From contig CAIKLM010000122.1 in the NCBI GenBank assembly GCA_903828235.1, forward strand, positions 1 through 64,000: a stretch of 64,000 bases of DNA, read 5' to 3'. Source of the DNA: an uncultured beta proteobacterium (GTDB taxonomy: Bacteria > Pseudomonadota > Gammaproteobacteria > Burkholderiales > Burkholderiaceae_C). Below, in pieces: positions 36,133 through 44,061 of the stretch. Position 1 is the first letter of the stretch. Every line of letters starts with the position of its first letter. The position numbers were made by a program, and so were the translations under genes. Below the pieces are notes generated by a model that saw nothing but the letters and a program-made list of their open reading frames with translations, searched no databases and was not told where the DNA came from.

Positions 36133-37239
36133 ATGCCGATCTTCCAAGTCACCTCGACCGAACTCAAGCCCGTCTCGGAAACCACATTCGGAGCCGAGGG
36201 GATCATGGAGCGCAAGGACATCCAGCGGATGCTGCGCGAGCAGATTAGCGTTCTGGATGATCGCCTGCTGGTCATCGCCGAAGAGTTCGGTGACTGGCTA
36301 GACAGCTCACGTCGCATCGATCTCCTCTGCATCGACTCGGAGGCCAACCTCGTCGTCGTCGAGCTGAAGCGCACGGAGGACGGTGGGCACATGGAACTGC
36401 AAGCTCTGCGCTACGCAGCCATGATCTCCGCCATGACCTTCGATCAACTGGTCGACACCTTCGCCAGGTATCGCAGCAAGGCATCGCCTGACATCGAGGG
36501 CTCGAAGACCGCAATCCTGGAGTTCCTCGGCTGGGAGGATGTGTACGAAGACCAGTTCGCGCAGGACACACGCATCGTCCTGGCGGCGGCAGACTTCAGC
36601 AAGGAGTTGACGACCGCCGTCATGTGGCTGATCGAGCGAGGCATCGACATCCGGTGCGTGCGCATGAAGCCCTACAGGATGGGCGACGGCACCGTCCTGC
36701 TGGATGTGCAGCAGCTGATCCCGCTTCCTGAGGCCAACGACTTCCAGACGCAGATCGGCGTCAAGAAGCAGGCGGAACGCCAGAGCCGAAGCGATCGCCA
36801 TGAACTGCGGCTGAGGTTCTGGGAAGCGCTGCTGGACCACGCCAAGACCAAAACCGATATACACGCCAACCGCAAGCCGACGCAAGACGGCTGGATTTAC
36901 GGCGGGATCGGGCGCTTTGGCTTCTCACTCGGCTACACGGCGCGGCAAACGGACTCCCAGGTGGAACTCTGGATCGCCATGGGAAGCGGCCAGACGGTGA
37001 AGAACAAGGCTGCCTTCAAGGCCCTGGAGGCGCAGAAGGCCGCGATCGAAAGTGACTTTGGCGCGCAGCTCGACTGGCAGGAACTGCCGCAGGGCGAAGG
37101 CTGCCGCATCCGGTACGTGATCGACGGCGGCTACAAGTCTCCCCAGGACCAGTGGCCGACCATCCACACCAACCTCGCCGACGCCATGGTCCGTCTTGAG
37201 AAGGCCATGCGTCAGCGTGTGGCACAGCTGACCGTCTGA
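36133..37239 (+). CDS. PD-(D/E)xK nuclease-like protein with DUF4268 C-terminus
   Basis: A 368-residue protein. The N-terminal 110 residues carry a nuclease core: SRRIDLLCIDSEANLVVVELKRTEDGGHMELQALRYAAMIS, giving Asp63, Glu77, Lys79 and Gln90. This resembles NucS/DUF91-type endonucleases. The C-terminal part (RFWEALLDHAKTK, GRFGFSLGYTARQTDSQVELWI, KAAFKALEAQKAAIESDFGAQLDWQELPQGEGCRIRY) matches the DUF4268 pattern found with restriction-like proteins. It is likely a DNA-cleaving enzyme of unknown specificity; it ends 7 bp before the CoiA-like gene. Confidence 0.85.
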   Translation: MPIFQVTSTELKPVSETTFGAEGIMERKDIQRMLREQISVLDDRLLVIAEEFGDWLDSSRRIDLLCIDSEANLVVVELKRTEDGGHMELQALRYAAMISAMTFDQLVDTFARYRSKASPDIEGSKTAILEFLGWEDVYEDQFAQDTRIVLAAADFSKELTTAVMWLIERGIDIRCVRMKPYRMGDGTVLLDVQQLIPLPEANDFQTQIGVKKQAERQSRSDRHELRLRFWEALLDHAKTKTDIHANRKPTQDGWIYGGIGRFGFSLGYTARQTDSQVELWIAMGSGQTVKNKAAFKALEAQKAAIESDFGAQLDWQELPQGEGCRIRYVIDGGYKSPQDQWPTIHTNLADAMVRLEKAMRQRVAQLTV

Positions 37240-37246
37240 GTCGACC

Positions 37247-39331
37247 ATGGCTCGGGTCTCTTCGCCTGCCGTCGAGGTTCGGACCGACTCGGTCGAGAGC
37301 GCCAAGGCAGCACTCGGCGAGCTGGTCATGGCGTGGGCGCGAGACATCGAAACCGGAGAGCCGCGCTACATCGGCGAGATCGACGCAGAGCACAGGGGTG
37401 GTCGTTGCGGGTGCGAGTGCCCGAGCTGCAGCCTGCCCTTGATCGCCGTGAACGCGGCCAAAGAGAAGGTAGTCCGCAGGCCGCACTTCCGACATCCTGA
37501 AGGGGCAGAGCGCGACGAGTGCGCGGTTCTGGCGGCGCGAGCCGCTGCGATGAGGCTGCTCGCGGAAGAAGGCGTCATCGACCTTCCCCGTCGCCGCATG
37601 TCTGCATCGGCTGAAGGCCTGAGCGGTGCGGTTCACGAGGCGTGGGTCGAAGCGCCGGCCCAGCGCGTTCGCGTTGCCAACATCGACTTCCGGGATCGAA
37701 CGTTCGCGGTGCTTACCTTGGATGACGGCCGTCAGCTCCGTGTGGCGCTCACCGGCGCCATCACAGAACAAGCTGACGACGGCGGCGAGACGACTCTTGT
37801 GCCGACGATCACGATAGATGTCGATGCTTCTGTAGCAGGCATGGACCAAGCTGAAATTCGCAAGCGCCTGCAGCTCCTGCCAGAGGGCATCTGCTGGCGT
37901 TCGCACTGGAACGACGCCGAACTGCGAGCCGATGCCGCACGCCAGGCAGCGGGCATGGCATTGGACGCCCTGGACTGGCTGCCAGATGACCTCGTGCTGC
38001 CGGACGACCTCAGCCCGGCCATGAAGCGGGAGACCTTGCTGCACCACGAGGTGAAGCGAATTCTGGAGGGCGCAGAGAGGATCACCGTTCCCGGGTTGGA
38101 CGGCGTGGAAGAGCTGAAAACCGACGGGCAACTGACGTTGCAGAGGCGATGGTCCTTTTCGCAGAGAGTCTTGTCGTTGTCAGACACGCGTCTTGAGCAA
38201 CGCATGCACCCGCTCATCCCGGATGTCGTGACGGTGGCACGAAGCGATGACGGCAAGGTATTCGACCCTCTGGTCATCGAAGTCACCGTGACGAACACGA
38301 TCGACGAAGATCGTCGAGCGCGCATCCGCGAGCAGGGTGTCGCAGCGTTGGAGATCGACCTGTCGATGACCGGCGGTCGGATCACCCGTGACCAGCTTCA
38401 TCAACTCGTTGTCTTTGAGGTGTCGGCCAAGCGCTGGCTCCACTACCCGGGCCTCGAAGAGGTCCAGGACAAGCTCCGCAAAGAGATGGAGGTCGGGCGC
38501 GAACTGCAGATCGAGGCTGCTCGCATCGCCGAGGAAAGACGCAGACGCATCCAAGAGACCCCACTTCGGGAGCTGGGTGCTCGATACCTTGCAGCCGTGC
38601 AACGGATGCTCGAAGTGGACGGCAGGCTGCCAGCAGGCACCGATCGAGATGAGCAGCTGATGGCTGCACAAACCGCTGTGGCCATCAGCGTCGAAGAGAT
38701 GGCGCAACGCGGCTTCCCCGAGGCCGGCGACGAGGAACTGCTGGGGCACCACCGCGTCCTGTCCAGACTGCTGTCGATCAAGCACAACCGAGGTGTGGGA
38801 TATGGATTCGCCACCGCAGCAGAAGTGCTGAACGCGATCCAGCAGTCCCAGCCTGGCAATCGGCATGATTGGACGCTGTACCTCATCGCCGCGAAAGCCT
38901 ACCTGCGGAACCTGTCCGACGATGAACGGGTATGGAGATGGTTCGAGACCTGGCGCGAAGGCGTGATCGAAGCGGTCAAGCGCAAGGACTTCCTGTATCT
39001 GCGCTCGACCAAGTACGACCGCCTACTGAGCCTGCTCTTCCCGGAAATGGCGAATGGCCTCGCGCATGAGTTCGGCAAGCGACCTGCCGTCCCCAACCTG
39101 GTTTGGGATGAGCAAAAGCGAAGATTCGTCAGGACCTTTAGCGAGACAACATCAAGGCCTGCGCGCTTCCTTGCTCAGGACGCAGCCCCGAACGATCCCC
39201 TGGCCGGCCGCAGCGCTGGAAGCATGAGGGACTGGGTCTTCAAGGGCGCCGAACTGGAGCGCTGGAAGCGTTTGAACCCGGAGGCGGCAGCTGCGTGGGA
39301 ACCGACGCTCAAACGCCTCGGGATCAAGTAG
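37247..39331 (+). CDS. CoiA-like nuclease-family protein
   Basis: A 694-residue protein. Near the N-terminus GEIDAEHRGGRCGCECPSCSLPLIAVNAAKEKVVRRPHFRHPEGAERDEC resembles the zinc-binding lid of competence protein CoiA, with Cys58-x2-Cys61 and HFRH. A second motif, HPLIPDVVTVARSDDGKVFDPLVIEVTVTN (about residues 325-352), supplies an Asp and a Glu-x-Thr in place of the usual Glu-x-Lys. Helical C-terminal half with possible coiled coil (EEVQDKLRKEMEVGRELQIEAARIAEERRRR). The altered ExT may mean a variant active site. Confidence 0.75.
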   Translation: MARVSSPAVEVRTDSVESAKAALGELVMAWARDIETGEPRYIGEIDAEHRGGRCGCECPSCSLPLIAVNAAKEKVVRRPHFRHPEGAERDECAVLAARAAAMRLLAEEGVIDLPRRRMSASAEGLSGAVHEAWVEAPAQRVRVANIDFRDRTFAVLTLDDGRQLRVALTGAITEQADDGGETTLVPTITIDVDASVAGMDQAEIRKRLQLLPEGICWRSHWNDAELRADAARQAAGMALDALDWLPDDLVLPDDLSPAMKRETLLHHEVKRILEGAERITVPGLDGVEELKTDGQLTLQRRWSFSQRVLSLSDTRLEQRMHPLIPDVVTVARSDDGKVFDPLVIEVTVTNTIDEDRRARIREQGVAALEIDLSMTGGRITRDQLHQLVVFEVSAKRWLHYPGLEEVQDKLRKEMEVGRELQIEAARIAEERRRRIQETPLRELGARYLAAVQRMLEVDGRLPAGTDRDEQLMAAQTAVAISVEEMAQRGFPEAGDEELLGHHRVLSRLLSIKHNRGVGYGFATAAEVLNAIQQSQPGNRHDWTLYLIAAKAYLRNLSDDERVWRWFETWREGVIEAVKRKDFLYLRSTKYDRLLSLLFPEMANGLAHEFGKRPAVPNLVWDEQKRRFVRTFSETTSRPARFLAQDAAPNDPLAGRSAGSMRDWVFKGAELERWKRLNPEAAAAWEPTLKRLGIK

Positions 39332-39402
39332 CTTTACTCATCGCATGGTTGAGAATCCGCGCGCTCTTACGGAACGATTACACCTACCACGAGGAGAACT
39401 GG

Positions 39403-39741
39403 ATGGCGAAGAAGCTTGCGCAGATCGAGGCCCAGATCAAGAAGCTACAGGATGAGGCAGCGTCGCTGCGTGCCAAGGAGGTCGCCGGTGTTGTGGGCAG
39501 GATCAAAGAGGCGATCCTTCACTATGGCTTGACCCCCGAGCAGCTCTTCGGAGCCTCACGTCAGAAGCACAAGCCGGCCAGTGATCTCGCCGTTGCACCC
39601 CGGAAGGTCAGAGCTGAATCAGGAAAGGTGAGGGTCAAGTACCGGGACGGTGACAACACCTGGACGGGACGTGGCAACAAGCCGCGCTGGCTGACGGCGC
39701 GGCTTGGTGAGGGGCGGAAGATCGAAGAGTTCTTGGTCTAA
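39403..39741 (+). CDS. H-NS family nucleoid-associated protein
   Basis: A 112-residue protein. The N-terminal helix MAKKLAQIEAQIKKLQDEAASLRAKEVAGVVGRIKEAI is a coiled-coil oligomerisation segment. The C-terminal DNA-binding motif KYRDGDNTWTGRGNKPRWL matches the AT-hook-like signature of H-NS/MvaT relatives in betaproteobacteria. GAGGAG before the ATG at 39,403 decides the start. Encoded by mobile DNA, it may silence cargo genes or interfere with host regulation. Confidence 0.9.
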   Translation: MAKKLAQIEAQIKKLQDEAASLRAKEVAGVVGRIKEAILHYGLTPEQLFGASRQKHKPASDLAVAPRKVRAESGKVRVKYRDGDNTWTGRGNKPRWLTARLGEGRKIEEFLV

Positions 39742-39768
39742 CCCACGCGCCTCGCGAGGTGCTGCGTA

Positions 39769-39860
39769 TTCCGGATCAAAAGCGCCAGGGTTTCCGATTC
39801 AAACCCGCCGCCATTTCCGATTCGATACAGCCACCGGTTCCGACCGAAGTCCACCATCAA
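39769..39860. repeat. Four 23-bp tandem repeats with TTCCG cores
   Basis: TTCCG begins at 39,769, 39,792, 39,815 and 39,838, exactly 23 bp apart. The units share TTCCGATTCAAA-like cores followed by a CGCC/CCACC tract and degrade toward the right. Arrays like this occur as multiple terminal repeats of IS21-family elements and as transposase-binding sites of Tn7-like ends. No complete transposase is adjacent, so this looks like a relic end. The exact origin is unresolved. Confidence 0.65.
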
Positions 39861-40032
39861 GATGGCCCGTTGAGGGTTGGATACTGACATCAGCTGCTGA
39901 GGAACCAAAGAACCTTGCCAGGTAAACGTCAGCTTGATGCGGGAGAGCGGCCCTTCAATCGCGTGGATCGAAGACCCGGACTCGACCCGGAGCGGTCCTC
40001 GGTGACAATGAACCGGGCGTCGCAAAGCCGCC

Positions 40033-40080
40033 GCTCAACCCGCGCTCTGGCAGCGGCTGTCGTAGCGGGTCAGCTTGAGC
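40033..40080 (-). repeat. Possible attC-like hairpin downstream of the acetyltransferase
   Basis: On the plus strand GCTCAAC-CCGC (40,033) is mirrored by GCGGG-TCAG-CTTGAGC (ending 40,080), forming a stem with an extrahelical bulge. GCTCAAC matches RYYYAAC; its partner has one mismatch to GTTRRRY. At 48 bp it is shorter than most attC sites. It lies directly behind the acetyltransferase stop, where an attC site would be expected. Confidence 0.35.
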
Positions 40081-40085
40081 GAGGG

Positions 40086-40634
40086 TCAGTTCTCAGCCCG
40101 GGGCAGTGCGTACACATTGCGCTCCTCTCCGTCGGGGAAGCTCTGTCGCCTGACTTGTTGACCGCCAAGCCTGAGAACTAAGCCAAGTGCCTCGGCGTTG
40201 TGGTCGTTCATGTAGGTTTCTACGGTTGCCCACCCGAAGACGTCATAGGCATGCTGCACTGCTGCGTGGGACGCCTCCTTGGCCAGACCCTGACCGCGGT
40301 ACCGTGGCAACAGCCACCAAGTCAGTTCGCGTGGCCAGCCTCTGCCCTGCCAGAAGCCGCAGGTGCCGACGTACTCGCCGTCCGAGGAGCGCTGGACTGC
40401 CCAGACGCCAAAGCCCTGGAGGTACCAAGAGCCGAGATCTGCAGACAGACGTGCCCAGGCCGCGCCGGCTGAGATGGGGCCTCCGTACCCACCTGAAGCT
40501 GCTCCGTCTGTGTAGAACAGCTCGTAAGCCGCCGCGCAGGCCGCGCTGGGGGCGACGAGACGGAGTCTTTGGGTTTCAAGTATTGGAATCACTCGGAAAT
40601 CCTGAAAATCGTTGCTCTGCGGCCTGTCGTTCAA
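40086..40634 (-). CDS. GNAT family N-acetyltransferase
   Basis: A 182-residue acetyltransferase of the RimJ/RimL type. It starts with IPILETQRLRLVAPSAA, has strands GVWAVQRSSDGEYVGTCGFWQGRGWPRELTWWLLPRYRGQGLAKEASHAAVQHAY (acetyl-CoA loop R-G-Q-G-L-A), and VETYMNDHNAEALGLVLRLGGQQVRR at the C-terminus. The substrate could be a protein N-terminus or a small amine; it cannot be told from sequence. One of five minus-strand single genes in the possible cassette array. Confidence 0.9.
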   Translation of the reverse strand: MNDRPQSNDFQDFRVIPILETQRLRLVAPSAACAAAYELFYTDGAASGGYGGPISAGAAWARLSADLGSWYLQGFGVWAVQRSSDGEYVGTCGFWQGRGWPRELTWWLLPRYRGQGLAKEASHAAVQHAYDVFGWATVETYMNDHNAEALGLVLRLGGQQVRRQSFPDGEERNVYALPRAEN

Positions 40635-40706
40635 GGTCAGGGTTAGTGCGCGGCCTTGTCTCGCAGCGTCCTCTGCGCCGCAGTGTTGGCCAGCAGACTT
40701 GGACGA

Positions 40707-41300
40707 CTACGACCACTTTGCAAGCACTCGCTGAATACGCGAACAAAACAGATCGACTTCGGCCGGCGTTGATTGCTCCGCCTTGTAGAGCGACAGCATC
40801 TCGAATCTGCAAGCCGGCGCACACGTTCCCAAGAGAGCGGTTTTCAGCACGCGCTTGACGGGCTGCCAGAGCACCAGACGATCAACCCACCAAGGCGAGC
40901 CGAGCGAAGTGACAGCGAGAGCCTTCCCAAGTTTGTGGAGCCTCGGCTTGATTGGGCCGAGATCACTCGCATGATCGTAGGCGATACCTGGCGCCCAGAC
41001 ACGGTCAAACCAGCCCTTCAAGATGGCGGGGAAACTGAACCACCAAGTAGGAAAAACAAGCACGATAGCTTCGGCGGAGAGCAAGCGGTCGGCCTGTGAC
41101 CGAACGGACGCAGCGTCAAAGGCAGGGCCGTAGTAGCTCCGGCGTTCACTGGCTGTTAACGCAGGCGAAAACTCAGATTGGTAGAGGTCTTCGATCTGTA
41201 CTTCATGACCGGCTTTTGTCAGCGCATCGACGGCGCTACGCGCCATGGCGTGGCAGGCACTGTCCGCAAGCGGGTGGGCTATTACAACGAGACACTTCAT
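40707..41300 (-). CDS. Flavodoxin-fold NAD(P)H dehydrogenase (quinone) family protein
   Basis: A 197-residue FMN-binding oxidoreductase. The opening KCLVVIAHPLADSACHAMARSAVDALTKAGHEVQIEDLY is the phosphate-binding part of the NQO1/MdaB/KefF fold. LVFPTWWFSFPAILKGWFDRVWAPGIAY is the diagnostic flavin/quinone-site motif. It likely reduces quinones or electrophiles with two electrons. Start MKCLVV has normal position. Same orientation as neighbours, with 72 bp of intergenic DNA downstream. Confidence 0.92.
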   Translation of the reverse strand: MKCLVVIAHPLADSACHAMARSAVDALTKAGHEVQIEDLYQSEFSPALTASERRSYYGPAFDAASVRSQADRLLSAEAIVLVFPTWWFSFPAILKGWFDRVWAPGIAYDHASDLGPIKPRLHKLGKALAVTSLGSPWWVDRLVLWQPVKRVLKTALLGTCAPACRFEMLSLYKAEQSTPAEVDLFCSRIQRVLAKWS

Positions 41301-41353
41301 CGTGTGAATGACCGAGGAGCCGAGGTGCTCATGCCGGGTCGCGCTTGAAAAAA

Positions 41354-41453
41354 GCGGGCGACGACGGCAGGGCGCCAGGGCCCGGTTGGCGACAACGTAC
41401 CGCGTTCCGCCAGACCGGGCTTGGTGGCCTTCCGTTGGCGCTGCGCTTGAGCG
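41354..41453. repeat. 100-bp intergenic repeat, copy 1
   Basis: This 100-bp block aligns without gaps to the copy at 42,470-42,569, with 87 identical positions by direct comparison. The most conserved part is ACCGGGCTTGGTGGCC and TTGGCGCTGCG. It ends 5 bp before the stop codon of the minus-strand FMN-binding gene, so it is the 3' flank of that gene. Confidence 0.85.
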
Positions 41454-41458
41454 CGGGG

Positions 41459-41932
41459 TCAGGCATCGCTCCGCAACGGCCGCACGCCGTATGCCTGCAT
41501 GGCAGACGCGGCCTGGGACTCTTCCGTGGTCTCGGTGGGATAAAGCCGATAGCTTGGCGCCAGGATGGCCTCGACAGCTTCCGCCTTCACGACAAACACG
41601 CTCTGAATGGCGAACCTTGGGCCTGCCATTTCTACGAGCCGAGTCGCCCAGCGGACGAAGTCAGGGTCATTTTTCCCGACATTGCGGGCTGCGCCGGTGA
41701 CTTTGAACCCCTTCTGGGCAAAGACGTCGATGAATGCGACGCACACACGAGCGTTCCGATCGATGTTGCGCGCGCTCCCTGCCGACGCGATGTTTGCAAT
41801 GACGAGATGGTCACTGTCAAAAACGGCAAAGACTTCCTTCGGAGAGACGTTCGGCTGACCGGATTCGTCAACCGTTGCGAGCCAGCACAGCACGCTGCGA
41901 CGTGCAAAGTCCTTGACCGATATTGAAAGCAT
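41459..41932 (-). CDS. Pyridoxamine 5'-phosphate oxidase-like FMN-binding protein
   Basis: A 157-residue split-barrel flavin-binding protein. Family features: SVLCWLATVDESGQPNVSPKEVFAVFDSDHLVIANIASAGSARNIDRNARVCVAFIDVFAQKGFKVTGAARNV. The start MLSISVKDFARR is chosen because upstream in-frame sequence has no family character. Likely an FMN- or F420-independent reductase of unknown substrate. It is flanked at its 3' side by the 100-bp repeat. Confidence 0.87.
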   Translation of the reverse strand: MLSISVKDFARRSVLCWLATVDESGQPNVSPKEVFAVFDSDHLVIANIASAGSARNIDRNARVCVAFIDVFAQKGFKVTGAARNVGKNDPDFVRWATRLVEMAGPRFAIQSVFVVKAEAVEAILAPSYRLYPTETTEESQAASAMQAYGVRPLRSDA

Positions 41933-42041
41933 GATCGCCGCAAAGGTTTGATTGCGATGCCCAACGCCGCCGCTCAGCCGGCGCCGGAGGTGGTCGGATG
42001 CAGTGGCCTGTCCGCCGCCTGGTGCACAGAAGCCGAGGGGC

Positions 42042-42431
42042 TCACTTTTCGCTCTCGCTCCAGGGGCTGCAGATATCAATGAGGCAGCCATTCGGATCAA
42101 CCGTCAAGAAGCGCCGCTGGCCATAGAACTCGTTCTTCGGCTCTTGGGCAATGACAAGACCCAAGGCCTTTGCCTTGAAGTAGACGGCATCAACGTCTGG
42201 AACTACGAACGTGACGTACATGCCCGTTGGCGCGTTCTGAAAGCTTGCCGGAACCAGCTCATTGGTTCGGGCAATGATTCCGAACTCAAGCTCGTGATTT
42301 GTAGGGCAGCGCAACTGAACATACCAGTCACTGTCGTAGTTGACCTCAAACCCAAGAAGCGCGACATAGAAATCGCGACTTTCGCTCAAACGATCGGAGC
42401 AAATGTTGGTCAGTATTCGCGTGAACGACAT
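42042..42431 (-). CDS. VOC/glyoxalase superfamily protein
   Basis: A 129-residue protein: FTRILTNICSDRLSESRDFYVALLGFEVNYDSDWYVQLRCP, then GMYVTFVVPDVDAVYFKAKALGLVIAQEPKNEFYGQRRFLTVDPNGCLIDICSPW. This is the two-half betaalphabeta fold of the glyoxalase/bleomycin-resistance family. Metal ligands are not certain. The start MSFTRILT is preceded by AAGGA on the minus strand. Separated from the next gene by the second 100-bp repeat. Confidence 0.9.
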   Translation of the reverse strand: MSFTRILTNICSDRLSESRDFYVALLGFEVNYDSDWYVQLRCPTNHELEFGIIARTNELVPASFQNAPTGMYVTFVVPDVDAVYFKAKALGLVIAQEPKNEFYGQRRFLTVDPNGCLIDICSPWSESEK

Positions 42432-42469
42432 GTGGGTCCTTCGTACGAGATGGTTAACGTTCGAGCCAA

Positions 42470-42569
42470 GCAGGCGACGGCAGCAGGGCGACAGGGCCCT
42501 GGTGGAGACAACACAGCGCGTACCGCCAGACCGGGCTTGGTGGCCGTCCGTTGGCGCTGCGTTTGAGCG
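42470..42569. repeat. 100-bp intergenic repeat, copy 2
   Basis: Second copy of the repeat described at 41,354. It lies in the 3' flank of the minus-strand VOC gene at 42,583, again with the TTTGAGCG end facing the gene's stop. Both copies carry the same position relative to a stop codon, as gene-cassette recombination sites do. Confidence 0.85.
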
Positions 42570-42582
42570 ATGTTTATGGGCA

Positions 42583-42975
42583 TCACCGCGCGGCGGCAAA
42601 CGCCGCGTGCTCGTAGGTTGTGATCTCGTACGGGTTGCCGTCCGGGTCCGAAAAGTAGATCGAGAACGAAACCTCATGGTCTTCAATTTCTACCCGCAGT
42701 CCCGAGGCTTGCAAGTGCGTGAACCAGTTGTGGAGCCCGGCTGCTGAGGTTCGAAGGGCGATCGTTGCTCGGTTGGGTTGAGGCGCCCGCTCAAACAGTG
42801 CGATGTGAACGGTGTTCGCTGAGTCCTGCACTGTCAGTGGACCACCGTCCATGGCCCAAAACTCGAGGCTCGGACTGCGGGCAAGCCCGAGCACTTGGGC
42901 GTACCAGCGCTCTGCGGCATTCCGATCCCGCACGAAGACGTGAACGTGGTCGATCCCAGACAGTGGTGGAGTCAT
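42583..42975 (-). CDS. VOC/glyoxalase superfamily protein
   Basis: A 130-residue protein beginning SGIDHVHVFVRDRNAAERWYAQVLGLARSPSLEFWAMDGGPLTVQD, with HIALFERA, ending LRVEIEDHEVSFSIYFSDPDGNPYEITTYEH. Metal-site residues His (DHVHVF) and Glu (YEITTYE) are in place, so a metal-dependent lyase, dioxygenase or fosfomycin/bleomycin-resistance-like activity is possible. Distinct in sequence from the neighbouring VOC gene. Last gene of the minus-strand array. Confidence 0.92.
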   Translation of the reverse strand: MTPPLSGIDHVHVFVRDRNAAERWYAQVLGLARSPSLEFWAMDGGPLTVQDSANTVHIALFERAPQPNRATIALRTSAAGLHNWFTHLQASGLRVEIEDHEVSFSIYFSDPDGNPYEITTYEHAAFAAAR

Positions 42976-43575
42976 GGCAGACGTTCGTGTCGAAGGGTTT
43001 CGAGTATGACGGTGACGCCCAATGTGCTTTAGACGGCAGCGTCAAAAGCTGACGTGATCGTATAGCCCTGAGTCGACGAGGGCCGGGAGTCGCAACCGCA
43101 TCGCACGGCCCGCAAGCGGTCACTGAAGTCTGCCCGCTATTGGCCGGGTCCGGGCCTTCGAGTGAGCGCCCGACAGCAGACAGCCCAGACTTCGGTGCGG
43201 GACCGTCCTGCAGACGCCCCCCCTACTTTGAAGGGCAGCTGACTGGGGCGACCGCAGCGGGCAGCAGCCGGCCATGAACGGCCGGTCGTGGTGCGCTCAG
43301 AACCTCCCCCACTGGGCCGCCTTGGATGACTGGTTTACGGCGGCGAACTCGAACTCCGCTTTGGCTTGTCCCGGCCACTACCGGTCGGTCGCCCCGCACG
43401 CCCAGTCGTGGCCACGGCGAGCACCTGAACGACAGGTTTCCGGCGACGAGTCTGGGCCAGTCTTCGGCTCGTCCCGGCCACAAGCGGACCTAGTCGCGAG
43501 CGTGAAAGATCGGTCGTTCGCTTGCTCGACACCGTCCTTCGGCGCTTAGGCACAGTTTGCGCTATCGTTTACAAG
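42976..43575. other. Gene-free stretch between cassette-like array and cus operon
   Basis: 600 bp without a believable gene. Short related phrases recur, such as GTCCCGGCCAC at two places (near 43,369 and 43,475) and CCGGTCG/CGGTCG variants, hinting at degraded repeats. The final 30 bp (TTTGCGCTATCGTTTACAAG) become AT-richer and probably hold the promoter for the first metal-resistance gene. Confidence 0.5.
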
Positions 43576-43992
43576 GTGAATTTCAGCAAGCTCCTTCGTT
43601 CGCGCCTGATCGGCATCTTGTCGGTGGCTTTGCTGCTATCGCAGATCGCCTTGGCTGCTTACGCCTGCCCGGCAGTTGGCGAGCGGGCCGACTCAGCCGA
43701 CATGGCAGCAATGGCGGGGATGCCTTGCGCTGAGATGATGGCGGCCGGGCTGCCGCTCGACCCCGATCAGCCGACGCTGTGCATGCAGCACTGCCAGTTC
43801 GGCTCGACCACGCAGGTCGTCGACCACGTACCGGCGGTGTTCGCGCCGGTGACGGCTTTCCCCGCGCTGCTCACCGTCTCTGGCGATGACCGGCTAGACC
43901 TCGGGCTGAGGTCCTGGGCCGAGGACGAGCGCCTGCGTGACCGACCTCCGCCGCTCGCTCTCAGCATCGCGCACTGCTGCTATCGCATTTGA
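43576..43992 (+). CDS. Exported small Met/Cys/His-rich protein heading the cus operon
   Basis: A 138-residue protein with a signal peptide (IGILSVALLLSQIALAAYAC). The mature part has MAAMAGMPCAEMMAAG and LCMQHCQFG, clusters suited to soft metal binding. GTG at 43,576 is proposed as start; an upstream ATG at 43,522 would add a stretch lacking signal character. It is reminiscent of small periplasmic proteins preceding copper efflux genes. It precedes the TolC-type gene by 69 bp, on the same strand. Confidence 0.65.
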   Translation: MNFSKLLRSRLIGILSVALLLSQIALAAYACPAVGERADSADMAAMAGMPCAEMMAAGLPLDPDQPTLCMQHCQFGSTTQVVDHVPAVFAPVTAFPALLTVSGDDRLDLGLRSWAEDERLRDRPPPLALSIAHCCYRI

Positions 43993-44061
43993 CCTCCTGA
44001 AGTCGCCCGCTTGATCGGTCGCGGCGCTGTCGCGGCCCGGTTCCGGACTTCAGGAGTTCCC

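Larger units (their letters stand above)
39742..40085. other. Gene-free interval between H-NS and the acetyltransferase
   Basis: This 344-bp interval has no convincing gene. It contains the 23-bp repeat array at its left and an attC-like hairpin at its right (arms GCTCAAC at 40,033 and CTTGAGC at 40,074). A minus-strand frame across 39,738-40,025 gives a 95-residue translation, but its left half lies on the repeat array and no ribosome site is evident. Confidence 0.5.
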
